Below are positions 53,027 to 63,791 of a stretch of DNA of 64,000 nucleotides, piece by piece. The first letter of the stretch is position 1. Each line of letters starts with the position of its first letter. The translations under genes and the position numbers were made by a program. This stretch comes from Forficula auricularia (lineage: Eukaryota > Arthropoda > Insecta > Dermaptera > Forficulidae). The DNA lies in the NCBI GenBank assembly GCA_024734495.1, contig JALMQS010000277.1, forward strand, positions 62,001-126,000, in the 5' to 3' direction. Below the pieces are notes generated by a model, which was given only the letters and a program-made list of their open reading frames with translations, ran no database searches and was not told the DNA's origin.

Positions 53027-55930
53027 CAGTGGTGTTTGAATTTATCTAATATAATCGTATTATTAAGCGTTTTAATAATTTATAATAAATAATACATTAT
53101 CGTATATTTCATTATATTAAATTTTTATATTTTAAAAAATATCCCAATATAGAACATACTGAATGGACTAGATGAATCAAAAACAAAAAATGTGTTTCTG
53201 ATGCCGAGTGCTTTGCTACTCAACCTCTCCATAAAACAGAGAAAAAGAATTGAGAAAGAAATCGATCTTATTTTATCGATTTCATCTATCGGTAGGTTCA
53301 GACTAAACTTTTAATATAAGAAACTAGCATTTCAATTAAGAATTTTGTAGTTTCAAAATGAAAATATGCAATTTCTTCTCTCTTGCAGTGAGTCGACTAG
53401 AAATGCCAAAATGTTTTATTTTTTCCTCATCATATATTCAATTAAATGTATTAAAATTTCATATCTATGGAAAATTTGCTTTTATCTTTTATATCAAATA
53501 ATTATTATCAGGAAATTTTCATTTTTAAGGGTAGTTTATTTGAAGTCTAATTTGAAAAAACGCTAATTACTCCTTTGAAATGATTTTTAAAAATATCAAA
53601 TTAATAAATATTATAAAACAATTAATTATTAATAATTATATTCAATTTTGAACGAAATTGATTAAGTAGTTTTTGAGGAAATGGTTAAAGATTTAATGAA
53701 TAAAAAACAAATAAATGGGATCCTTAAGCCGAGAAGCTTGGGTCACAACTTCAACATAAAATAGACTCAAAGAATTATAAATGAAAAAGAAAACGCTCTT
53801 ATTTTATCTATTTAATCTGAGGTTCATAGTAACTGTTTAATATAAGAAAATAACAATTTGATTAAGAATTTTGTAGTTTAAAAGAAATTGTATGAAAAGA
53901 TTCAATTTCTTCTCTCCGGGAGCGAATCAACTAGAAATTGCAAAAAGTTTTTTTTCTGATTAGATATTTATTCAAATGTATTGAAATTTCATATCTATGT
54001 GTTATTTTTATTTATCTTTTATACCAAATCATTATTATTAGGAAATTTGCATTATAAAGGGTAGTTTATTTGAAGTCTAATTAAAAAAAACGCTAATAAC
54101 TCCGTTGAATTTTTTTTTAAATATGAAATTAATAGATATTATAAAACAATTAATTTTTAATAATTTAATTCAATTTTGAAAGAAATCGATCCAGTACTTT
54201 TTGAGAAAATGGTCAAAAACCATCTGAACCGTCAAAAAACAATGTTTTTTGAAAGCAGGAGATCCTTTTAAAAAAGTTAAAAAAGTCATATGAAACGAAA
54301 TATTGACTTGTGACTTGGAGGTGAATTTTAAAATATTTCTAAAACAGCCTTTCATAGGTGGTTTTCGGGGTTTTTGACGATTTTCTCAAAAAGTACTGAA
54401 TCGATTTCTTTCAAAATTAGATTAAATTATTAAAAATTAATTGTTTTATGATATCTATTAATTTCATATTTTTAAAAAAAAATTTCAACGGAGTTATTAG
54501 CGTTTTTTTAAATTAGACTTTAAATAAACTACCCTTTATAATGCAAATTTTCTAATAATAATGATTTGGTATAAAAGATAAATAAAAATAATACATAGAT
54601 ATGAAATTTCAATACATTTGAATAAATATCTGATCAGAAAAAAATAAAACTTTTTACAATTTCTAGTTGATTCGCTCCCGGAGAGAAGAAATTGAATCTT
54701 TTCATACATTTTCTTTTAAACTACAAAATTCTTAATCAAATTGTTATTTTCTTATACATATTAAAAAGTTACTATGAACCTCATGATAGATTAAATAGAT
54801 AAAATAAGAGCGTTTTCTTTCTCATTTATAATTGTTATGGTCTACCATCATGTCGAGAGGCTCTGCGACGGAATAAAAGTGGAATTCGGTTGATGTCACG
54901 CATTTCGCTAAAAATTTTTGAGATATTAAAAGAAACAACCCTTTACCAGAAAAAGTAAATATTTTTGAAAAATTATTTTTATTTTAACCAAAAAAAATTA
55001 GTGAATATAATTTTAAAATCTTCGTCTATCTTCTAAATTATTGACCGTAGACAATTTATATAAGATTTTTTGTAGTACATTTAAATACCTAAAAAAATTT
55101 TCATGTAACTTTTTTTGTAGGTGACTTACTTGTATAAGAGATCAAATTTGAAACATATATTTAAATAGGAGGCGCTGGAATAATTAATTGTTTAATTAAT
55201 GAATCAAGGCCTACGCTGCGAAAAATGAACGAGGAGAGGATTAAAAAAGAAATTCCATAATTCATATAGACAAAGGGTATTAGTTTAGGTTCGGGGATCA
55301 GTAACTTAGTGGATATAGGAGGTAAACCTCTTATGACAAAGCATTGCAGTACATATGCAAAGATCCCGGGTTCGAGCCCCGGCTGATCCTTTTGTCTGTA
55401 ATAAAAATAATCTTTTCTTCGTTCCCTAAATTTGAATTTGTTATATATTTAAACATTTTTGCCTAAGCCTTTGAAATTCACAGCCTGTGACCTTTGTTAA
55501 AGGAAATTCAATTATAAACAAAAATGTCTATAAGAGTCAAAGTTCTACGATTTTGGCCATTTCTAGTTGATTCGCTCACGGAGAGAAGAAATTGAATCTT
55601 TTAATAAAATTTCATTTAAACTACAAAATTCTTAATCAAAATGCTATTTTCTTATACTATAGACATACTGTGAACCTTCAGGTAGGTGAAATCGATAAAA
55701 TAAGATCGTTTTTTTCTCTGTTTTATGGTGAGACGCAAAGCACTCGGCATCAGAATCACATTAGCATATTTGTTTTTGATTCATCAAGCCCAGTCAGTCT
55801 GTCATCTATTGGGATATTTTTTAACATATTAAAATTTAATATATTGAAATATACGATAATTTTATTATAAATTAATAAAATAATTAATAATTAATAATAA
55901 GATTATATTAGATAAATTTAAACACTACTG
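53027..55930. mobile_element. 2.9-kb foldback element with hAT-like ends
   Basis: The termini CAGTGGTGTTTGAATTTATC (53027) and its complement (…aaatttaaacactactg, 55930) match over about 30 bases. Behind them each arm holds an outer block (about 53130-53700 and 55560-55900) and an inner block (about 53770-54200 and 54370-54830). These blocks are diverged copies of one another, so the element is an inverted duplication with a further direct duplication. The centre (54200-54370) is itself palindromic. No clear 8-bp target duplication. A tRNA-like insert interrupts the right arm. No transposase. Confidence 0.65.
55295..55389 (+). pseudogene. tRNA-like sequence (tRNA-derived SINE head or tRNA pseudogene)
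   Basis: A 7-bp acceptor stem GGATCAG/CTGATCC closes a 95-base unit. Box A-like 'taacttagtgg' and a perfect T arm (ccgggttcgagccccgg, box B) are present. The anticodon region is abnormal: a gaggt..acctc hairpin and about 34 extra bases replace the usual arm. No reliable anticodon can be assigned. Followed by TTTT, a possible Pol III stop. Confidence 0.55.
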
Positions 55931-56689
55931 ACCTAGCAAATGCGGGCTTCAGAGTGCAGAATAAAGCTATTTCCATATTAATGGTATTAAATAAATAGTT
56001 TTATTATTAAATAATTAAAAGCCCTAAGAAAACATTATTTAAAAAATATATAATAGCGTTAATTAAGATGTTATTAGTGAGCATTTTGATTGTTTTATTT
56101 TAAATTCTTCAGAGAAGAGGGCGAAATCGAAATCTTACTCAGGACGCCAAAGATCTGAGCTATACGACAACTGTCTACAATAGTTCATTTAAAACTAATT
56201 TTTCAATAAAAATAAATTTTAGATTGAAAATGAACGTGTCGACAAAAATTTAATCCAATTTTAAAAATATTTTCCTTCTTGTTCCGTGCTGTTGCTCCTA
56301 AAATTTGAGTCCAAACTATTGTCCATAATGTTCTTCTTTCGGCAGATCTTTTGCCTGTTATTTACACAAGTTTAAAAAGACAATACATATATTAAGTCTA
56401 CAAGATTTTTTTTAATTTAACTTGAGGATCTGCTCAAGAAAATGAATAGATATAAATCGTAAATTTGAAGTTTGCATCATCTTTGATTTAGGAGCTACAG
56501 TTAGATTGATGGAGAGGCAGACATACATACATTGTATTGGCAATAATAGGATTCCGTCTTAATTTTGTACAGAACCCTAAAACTATGAAATTTAAACATT
56601 TAGACTGTTTTGATGTTGCCAAGAATTATTGTTGTCTAACTTCCGAGGCGCGAGGATAAAACTTTTCCAATTTTTGATCAAATAACCTA

Positions 56690-56918
56690 AAGATGTGAGA
56701 TAAGGGTCTGACCTCTCTTGGAATGAGCACGTTTTCTCTGTGTCAAATAAGCTCAGATTTCTAATCAGATCCAAGCTTTCTTTCATTCTATCGTCCTCTA
56801 AAAGACTCAAATGAACCCCTACTCGAATATGGCTGACATTTGTGAAGAGGCTGTCCAAGCATTCATTTCGTATTCTCTTGCTAACCTGGATGTAATTCAG
56901 AAATGAAAGATTAGGTAA
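56690..56918 (+). pseudogene. Highly decayed Jockey-type copy 3
   Basis: 'gggtctgacctctcttggaatgagca' type sequence and 'cctactcgaatatggctgac' follow the order of the Jockey copies at 31.3 and 40.2 kb with many differences and internal deletions. No frame is open. The minus-strand ORF over this region (56592-56978) is a by-product. Confidence 0.7.
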
Positions 56919-57907
56919 TATTCTTAATAAAAGACAAATCAATGAGTTTGTCCTCTGCTCTGATTGATGCATATGCATATTGTATATGTTAAATATAAAT
57001 ATGTATAATGTAATAATATATAATATAATTACATCAAGCAGACTAGGACAACATCATAATGAAGAGTAAAATCATTTTGAAGCAAGATTTTTTCTGTATA
57101 TCTAGATTTTATTTACCACGATAACCAAGAACAGAAGATTGTATAAAGTTATACCTGATGGTATAATGTTTGTATTTTCTAATACCAATTTCTAATGAGC
57201 CCAAATATGACACAAAATTTTGTTTTATTTAGATCTCCTTTCAAATAACAGTTTAAAGTATGTATCATTGATTTAATTAATTAAAAAACTCTAATAAACA
57301 AAGTTACATCTTCTTTATTAGAGTCAGATTTCAGCTTCTAGATCAAATATTTTCTCTTACAAAAATTGCCAAATGACCAGAAATTGCAATTCACTTTGGC
57401 TTCTTTTTTTATCAAGAACAAAAAACAGTTTTCTAGAAGCAGTATAGTTTGTTATAGATTGAATGCTTTATCGCATAGAAACTAGTTATTAATATTACAA
57501 AAATTTGGATAGTCCTTGACTCGAAGGTCATAATCAACTGACTGACCTAAATATATTTCGCGATTGTCAAGGGAATTAATAAAATTGATATTGTTTTCTT
57601 CAAAGAAAAATGAATCTTAGATTAAATTCTAACTAATCATTACCATGCAAATGAATATCTGTTATTTTATTCAAAGTTGAAATTATTTTTTCAAATTGAC
57701 ATTTTCTAAAGAATTTGTGATTTCATTTCATTTTTTGGAAATCTGAAGATTTTCGTGCAAAAATTCATTTTAATTAATAAAAGCTTAAATTCAAATTGAA
57801 GAAAAAGATGAAACGGTAAACTGTTATAGAATGTTTAGTGATTTGACTATTTTTTTGTGCAGCGAATGACTTGAGCTAAAAAGTTGTAACTTGACAGTGA
57901 GGTGTAG

Positions 57908-58298
57908 CAAAGGGCGGATCCAGGGGGGGAAGGGGACGCACCTCCCCCATAGAGGCCCGTGCATGGTGGGAGTGCAACACGTGCGTCGCACGCAGAGGCC
58001 AAAAAACGGCGGCCAAATCGACAGGGAATTTATAACAATTTTTTATTTTATTTTAATGAACTTAAAATATGAGATATGAAATTTGTAAAAAAAAAACATT
58101 TATTTTTTTAAAAAATTTTAAATTTAAAATAAAGTTCTATGTGTGTGTGTGTGTGTGGGCGTCTCTGCCCCCCCCCCCCCCCCGCTTGGACAATTTGATC
58201 GCGACACACTTTCGAGATAAAAAGTAGATCTTATATACATCGGGCTCCTTATATACATTCTCCCCCCCCCCCCATAAAAAATTCCTGGATCCGCCTTC
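57908..58298. mobile_element. MITE with GGCGGATCCAGG termini and 10-bp direct repeats
   Basis: The ends caaagggcggatccagg and cctggatccgccttc are inverted. Flanks tgaggtgtag (57898-57907) and tgaggtgcag (58299-58308) match 9/10. Inside are G-runs near the left end, a (GT)n tract at 58141-58157, and C-runs at about 58168-58183 and 58262-58273. Superfamily not assigned. Confidence 0.7.
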
Positions 58299-58679
58299 TG
58301 AGGTGCAGTTATTAAACATTGGGTGCTAAATTTCAGCCTCATTTGATAGCTACTAATATTTTTTTCTTCTGATTTTCAGATTTTTCAACAGGGAGTTCTA
58401 AAAGCTAGAGTGCCTAAAATCTAATAATTTTTCCGCATTAGAAATACAAACATTCTATGAATTTCCGTTCTCGAGTTATCGGGAATACAGACAGATTCGA
58501 AAACAGAAAAAATCATGATTGATAATGACTTTTCAGACACGTTTCAGACGTTTTTAAATTCAACTAAATGAAAACGAGCGCATAGGTTTTAACCCAAACA
58601 GACAGATACACAGAGAAAATTATGAGTTGAATAAAACCGTGTAAATATTTGTTATAAGTCTAGGCTTGCAATTTTTATA

Positions 58680-58935
58680 CTATACCATTCTTCTTCTTCT
58701 TCGAGTGCCATACCCGAAACGGGTGTCGGTGCCTCTCCACATATACCTGTGCTGAGTGTTTAGTTGTTTTACACAGATATACGGGACCTACTTTTTAACG
58801 CCGGTTCCAAACAGCTAATTTGGAGAGATGACAAGACAGATATACTTCTTGGTAGGTTGCCATTACTTTACCAAGAGGAGGTGACTGCAAATATCTATCT
58901 GCCGAGACTCGGTCTCGAACCAGCGAAACATTCGA
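58680..58935. repeat. SINE-like repeat
   Basis: An ordered unit 'cgggtgtcggtgcctctcc', 'tgtgctgagtgtttagttg', 'ttggagagatgacaagac', 'ctgccgagactcggtctcg' and 'aaccagcga' looks like a short interspersed element. 'ggtctcgaacc' resembles a degenerate box B. No box A was fixed. The ORF at 58764-58946 within it is not protein-like. Confidence 0.4.
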
Positions 58936-59263
58936 AACCAACTTAATTTATCTATGCAAGGAAATCAAAACATTTTTTCCATGCGAGATAAAATAGAGGC
59001 AATGAAAATGAAACTTCGTACATGGATTCGAAGAATGTTTATCGAAATGTTTGCAAATTATTCTCAAATGATTACAGATAATTTGATAATTTGATAAAGA
59101 GCATATATATGTTATTAATTCAATATCATCTCCAAAAATTAATTGAAATTGCTTTTTACTTTATTTTCTATTCGAGATGGAAAAAAATATTTTATAATGT
59201 TTTTTTGGCATTGTCAAAAGGAGACAGAAAGTAATTATGTTTTGAACTACTTTCATTGACTTT

Positions 59264-59314
59264 TTGTTACCCTGAAGAAGGAGAGAATAAATCTCCGAAA
59301 CGTCGGTTTAACAA
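59264..59314 (+). ncRNA. Hammerhead ribozyme candidate with extended helix I
   Basis: UUGUU and ACC, CUGAAGA, extra A, GGAGA-gaauaaa-UCUCC, GAAA, CGUC, GGU, UU bulge, AACAA. Helix I pairs ACC/GGU and, past a two-base bulge, UUGUU/AACAA. The bulge in helix I fits the internal loop that contacts loop II in natural hammerheads. Only one arm of the palindrome survives, next to the hAT relic. Confidence 0.75.
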
Positions 59315-59388
59315 ATAAATGTAAAATAATAAAACCTCTATAGTCTTATTTTTTACAACCACCGTGGACTGCTTTCATCAACATCCAA

Positions 59389-59860
59389 TTGCATATTTAT
59401 ACCAGTCCGTCTCCTAAAGAAAATCTCTATCAATTAATTGAAAAATTTGACAAATATTTTCCAAATAGTAATGAAATTGATGGCAGAAAATTGTGGATTC
59501 GAGATCCCTATAATAATTGGAATAATACCAATTTATCACTAACCCACGATGATACTCTGATTGAATTAATAAAGGATTTAAGTTTGAATACACTTTACAA
59601 GAAAAAAGTTTGGTACAATTTTGGATACATATTCGGAGGGAATTTCCACACCTGTTCTCAATCGCCATACAACATTTATTGCCTTTTTGTTTCCACATAT
59701 ATCTGTGCGAAAAGGGATTTTCCACAATGGTCAATATTAAAACGAAGCAACGTAATCGACTCCGAATAGAATTTTGCATGCGAATAGCTTTAAATAACGC
59801 AATTGAAGTCCGAATAGACAAATTAGTGGAGTGTAATCAACAGCAAAGTCTCATTAATAT
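59389..59860 (+). pseudogene. hAT transposase C-terminus (ZBED5/FAM200-like), frameshifted
   Basis: Two overlapping frames join near 59610-59640. The first reads LWIRDPYN, then LIELIKDLSLNTLYKKKVW. The second reads FWIHIRREFPHL, LLPFCFHIYLCEKGFSTMV, KTKQRNRL and VRIDKLVECNQQQ, the hAT dimerisation domain with its YLCE.GFS motif. Similar proteins are ZBED5/FAM200-type hAT derivatives. A frameshift and the missing N-terminal BED/RNase H part mark a dead fragment. Confidence 0.85.
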
Positions 59861-60099
59861 GGCGATTTGGTTTATAATGGTGTATGTATATTACCGATTG
59901 TATTAAATATTATTATAAATTTTGTTTTCACTTGTTTTGACTTGCTTATTAATATTTATTTTGTTTTTGGTATTTTTTTACTATCTATCTTGGAATAAGA
60001 TCGTATACTCCATCATCTATCTATTTTTGTGGAAACATTCCATTTGACATGTTACATGTTACATGTTACAGTTTTTCTTTCTACGAGTAATTACGAGTA

Positions 60100-60179
60100 T
60101 GTTACCTGGGGGAGGATGGTACTGGAGGTGAAAATATTTTAGGATTCTAAGGGGGCCCCGACTAATAAAAGGTTAAGAA
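60100..60179 (+). mobile_element. Right end of the hAT element
   Basis: 'aaaaggttaagaaccactg' ending at 60179 is the complement of CAGTGGTTCTTAACC, a classic hAT terminus. It follows the transposase relic by about 320 bases, so it probably closes the same element. The left end was not found. Confidence 0.65.
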
Positions 60180-60419
60180 CCACTGTAATAGATGACACTC
60201 TCTTATGATTTTCTAAGAAAATTTAAATCTATTACTATCGGCAACTTGAAATCTCTCATAACAATATTGACGTCATCGAAATACCGATAATGTGTACCAA
60301 ATTTTTCGAAGGAATTTACCTCTTAATTGCTGATATAAAGGCCAACTGCCAGTGTCCAAGAAATTTTAATTCTTCATGATACTCTCGATTCAGTCGTATA
60401 ATACTACAATGGGTTATGC

Positions 60420-60700
60420 CAGCGTTTCCCAAACAGTGCTCCACGAGAAAAATGCTGTTACTCAGAAAAAAAATTGGCATAATTTTGCGAAAATTCGCTA
60501 ATCGCACTTGTAGCATTGAAATGTGCAATTCATTGAGTTTAATAGTCTATTTAAAATAAATAACCTGATTTTTTATTAGCCCATTTATTAAATATAAAAA
60601 TTAGCACTATAAATAATATAAGTTTTTTACATAAAAGAGAGGAAGCGTAGAATTTTTAAAAAAAATCTGATCCGCTGTCGAAAAAGTTTGGGAAACGCTG
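60420..60700. mobile_element. hAT MITE with 8-bp target duplication
   Basis: The ends CAGCGTTTCCCAAACA and agtttgggaaacgctg are inverted; flanks ggttatgc (60412-60419) and gctcatgc (60701-60708) match 6/8. 281 bp, no ORF of its own. Confidence 0.75.
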
Positions 60701-60708
60701 GCTCATGC

Positions 60709-61890
60709 TATATAAAAAATTTAATTTATTAAAAATATCAAATCAAATTTAATTAAAATTTTTTATAAATTATTTAAAAATTTACTTAAGTGAAAAAATA
60801 TACCTATATCAATAAATTCTCTTAAGATGATTTTACAGCTTCATATTCTAAACCTAGACGATACTCAATCTCTCTCTCTCTCTCAGTATTTCATGTATTA
60901 TGTTAAATGAAAAAATAAGAAAAAAAATCTAATCTTATCAATTAATAACATTTCCGTATTAAAAAAATATATTTAAAAAAATGTATATTGGCATAAATAA
61001 AATGTCTATTTTCGTTGTCATTGAGTGCGATCTTTTAACATTAGAAAACAATGTGTAGCAAGGCCATAACGCCAGGGGAGATGGAAGTTTAAATATAAAA
61101 AAAAAAAATATTAGATTTTATAAAATATTATTAATTTTTAATAAGAAAAATATGTATTTTAGAAAATTAAATAAATTTATTGAGTGTACTGGCACTGTTC
61201 AATACTAATATCATTAGAGTAGTCAGGTTAGCCCGTGACTTCTTCAAAATGTAAGCAGAAAATGAAGTTTTATGATTAATAAAAAAACTTAGAGGATAAT
61301 AATAATAAATAAAGAATTTTTATATATAATAGAGATTCTTTTTGACATACCTATCCTTTGTTTTAATGAAAAGGATATTACGACTCTCGGAATGCCCCTT
61401 AAGTTCTTCGGACCTGACTTGGGTACATCTTTACTTCATCGTTATCTTAAGTTAATAGTAGTTTTTAATATAGCATTTAGGACAGGTAAGGAAATAAGAA
61501 ATCTAAATAAAATCATCTACTTCTGTGTGACTAACGGTTTCATTTCAGACAGATTTGACTCACAGATATAACAAAATAAACTGAACTTTGGAATATATAT
61601 GATTGATAATGATCAAAATAAAGAGGATACTGATGTCATTTTTTGCATTTTCATCACCGTCTCAGAGAATGATTGTTTGAAATAAAACAAAAAATAATAA
61701 TAATAATATAAAGTTTATTAAATTCCATTCTTTTTGTGCCAAAGAATACTCTCCATAGTAACAATTTTTTTATTGGCCTTGCTAATAATGATAGTACTAT
61801 GGCCATGGTATTGAATTATTTAATATTTAATCCGAAATTAATTAAGAGATTTTATAATAAAATATTATTAATATCTTAGGAGTTTTTCTG
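60709..61890. other. Intergenic AT-rich DNA
   Basis: Nothing beyond a (CT)n run at 60870-60885 and A-runs was seen. Confidence 0.4.
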
Positions 61891-61894
61891 CAGA

Positions 61895-62065
61895 GACAGA
61901 CTGGTAGATTTATAACTGAGAATTTAATGGAAGGAAGTTCAGGAATAAAAAAAAGATGATTTTCAATAAAAAAATGTTTATTGGAATCTTTTTCTTTATT
62001 ACAGTTTTTGAATCGACGTATCGGATGATCTTCCCTCCTTCAGAGTTCAAAGGGTCAATGAAGAA
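61895..62065. pseudogene. Decayed hammerhead-element fragment
   Basis: 'gcagagacagactggtaga' and 'aatggaaggaagttcagg' match the 10.1 and 28.5 kb element ends. The minus-strand motif at 62018-62060 reads CUGAAGGAGGG..AUCCGAUACGUCG: both the box and GAAA (GAUA) are mutated. Confidence 0.5.
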
Positions 62066-62099
62066 AGTATGTAATAATTTTCTTTCTTGCCTTCTTCTG

Positions 62100-63600
62100 G
62101 GGTTGAGAAAATATTTTTAGTCTTTCTATCATCAATAGAATAGAGTATGTGTGACACAATTTAGGAGTTCATCGCTTAATATTAATTGCATGTTTTTAGA
62201 AAAATTGAAGCAAATCACTGAGCCCGGTTAGAAAAAAGAATAAGAATCAAAATTATTAAAATTAAAAGTTCTAAATCTTAATAGTTTTGTTTTCGAAATA
62301 GAAATATTTTAACAGCTTAAAGAACTTTTAACAAGTCTCAGTTCATGATCTTTTCTGGTTAAGGACGTTCCCTAATATAGCTGAGATGCAGTTCGCTCTT
62401 TCTCCTAGTTTCACATGCGCAGAAAGGCAAAAATATTTTCACTGTGTCGTTTCTCGAAACATTACATTCTTACCGACGCTAAAAGACACAGAATAAAAAA
62501 AAACACTTCATGAAACAGCTTAATGCAAAATTCCAGATGAGAACAGTATAGTTAAGTTGAGAGAATTAGCTAAAAATCTCAAATGCACCAGCTGAAAAAG
62601 TTTTTTATATATGGAAAAATTGAGTGATTTTAGTGCGACGATGCCAAGTCTCCATCTCTCATTTTCCATGCCACGAGAGAAAAAACGAAAACCAACAAAT
62701 TTTTCATACAAAACGAATACCGCTTGATACAATTATTTTAACAGAAAAATATTTGTTATATCTTCAGTTTATGATTCTCAGTTTTTCAAAATAATTTCAA
62801 GAAAATTATGATTGTTATTTAATGAAACAGTCGCTTTAACATCAATCGGGATAGGGTTCGCGTGTTAAATATGCAAATTTCAAAGGTCAAAATTTACAAA
62901 TTTATTGCCGCAAGGAGTATTGAAAAAAATTCTATGTATAAAGGACACTTATAAATATTTGTATTCAAAGCTTAAATAGGATTGCAAGAAAATCGATTTA
63001 TTAGGGAACGTCCTTTAGGGAATCAAGACACACAAACCGACAGAAAAAATAAATCTTCAAAATGGCTATTCTCCACGTTTTAGACATTTCCAAACACTAA
63101 CAAGCAAAAAAAGTCATCGTTGAATCCATACGTATATTGAAAAGATCAGCTTATTATTTTGATTATTATCAGCTATTATCATTTTTGATTCCATAATATA
63201 AAATAAATCAAGCTGACCGGTAACTAAATCAAATCACCTTGTAATCAAGTATCACTTTTTCCAGACTAGAATAAAGAAGTTGAAAAGGACAAGAAAATAA
63301 TTATTCTGTCTGAAGTAAAAAAATCAAATAGAAGCAAATTACGTGAATTGCTTAACAAGGTGTTTGTTACAAAAGTCAATTGAATTTATGCATTCTATAT
63401 CGATTTATTTGCTTAATGAACAAAATATAATAGATTTTGAATATTCCTTATTTATAAATTTCATTCATTTTATTTTAAGAATCACAAAGTATATTTAATT
63501 AATTTGTAAATAGTTATATATTAATGGTTTATGTGGGTAGCTTACTATAACTACAAAACGAATTTTCTATATTGGATCGTGTAATTGCCCCATGGGAAAT
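62100..63600. other. Intergenic DNA, no feature recognised
   Basis: 'aggacgttccctaatatagc' (about 62363) and 'agggaacgtcctttaggg' (about 63003) are inverted to each other, hinting at a ~650-bp foldback element. No gene found; the ORF at 62520-62732 shows no recognisable protein. Confidence 0.4.
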
Positions 63601-63621
63601 AGCAGGTAAAATATTTCTAAT

Positions 63622-63670
63622 TAAAAAGACTGATGATGAAGATAAACCTTCGAAACTATAGTCTCAAACA
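63622..63670 (+). ncRNA. Hammerhead ribozyme candidate (CUAUAG helix III)
   Basis: CUGAUGA, extra U, GAAG-auaaac-CUUC, GAAA, CUAUAG, UC. Helix I is only GA/UC near the core. It is followed by (TA)n and 'gtttatttgtataaaccaga', a diverged right half of the 29.86-30.2 kb family. Confidence 0.55.
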
Positions 63671-63675
<5 letters not shown>

Positions 63676-63711
<36 letters not shown>

Positions 63712-63742
63712 ACATATATGTACATATCTATATGTGGTATAC

Positions 63743-63785
<43 letters not shown>
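63676..63785. repeat. (TA)n microsatellites
   Basis: Two TA tracts (about 63678-63710 and 63749-63785) within a hammerhead-family repeat. The Tyr/Ile open frames on both strands here are artefacts of the repeat. Confidence 0.85.

Positions 63786-63791
<6 letters not shown>

Noticed and set aside
55295..55389. Functional tRNA gene
   Set aside because: The unit is 95 bases with an aberrant middle and no assignable anticodon.
56592..56978. 128-codon minus-strand frame
   Set aside because: It is antisense to a recognisable decayed Jockey copy and shows no protein features.
59414..59821. 135-codon minus-strand frame
   Set aside because: It is the shadow of the hAT transposase relic on the plus strand, which has real motif support.
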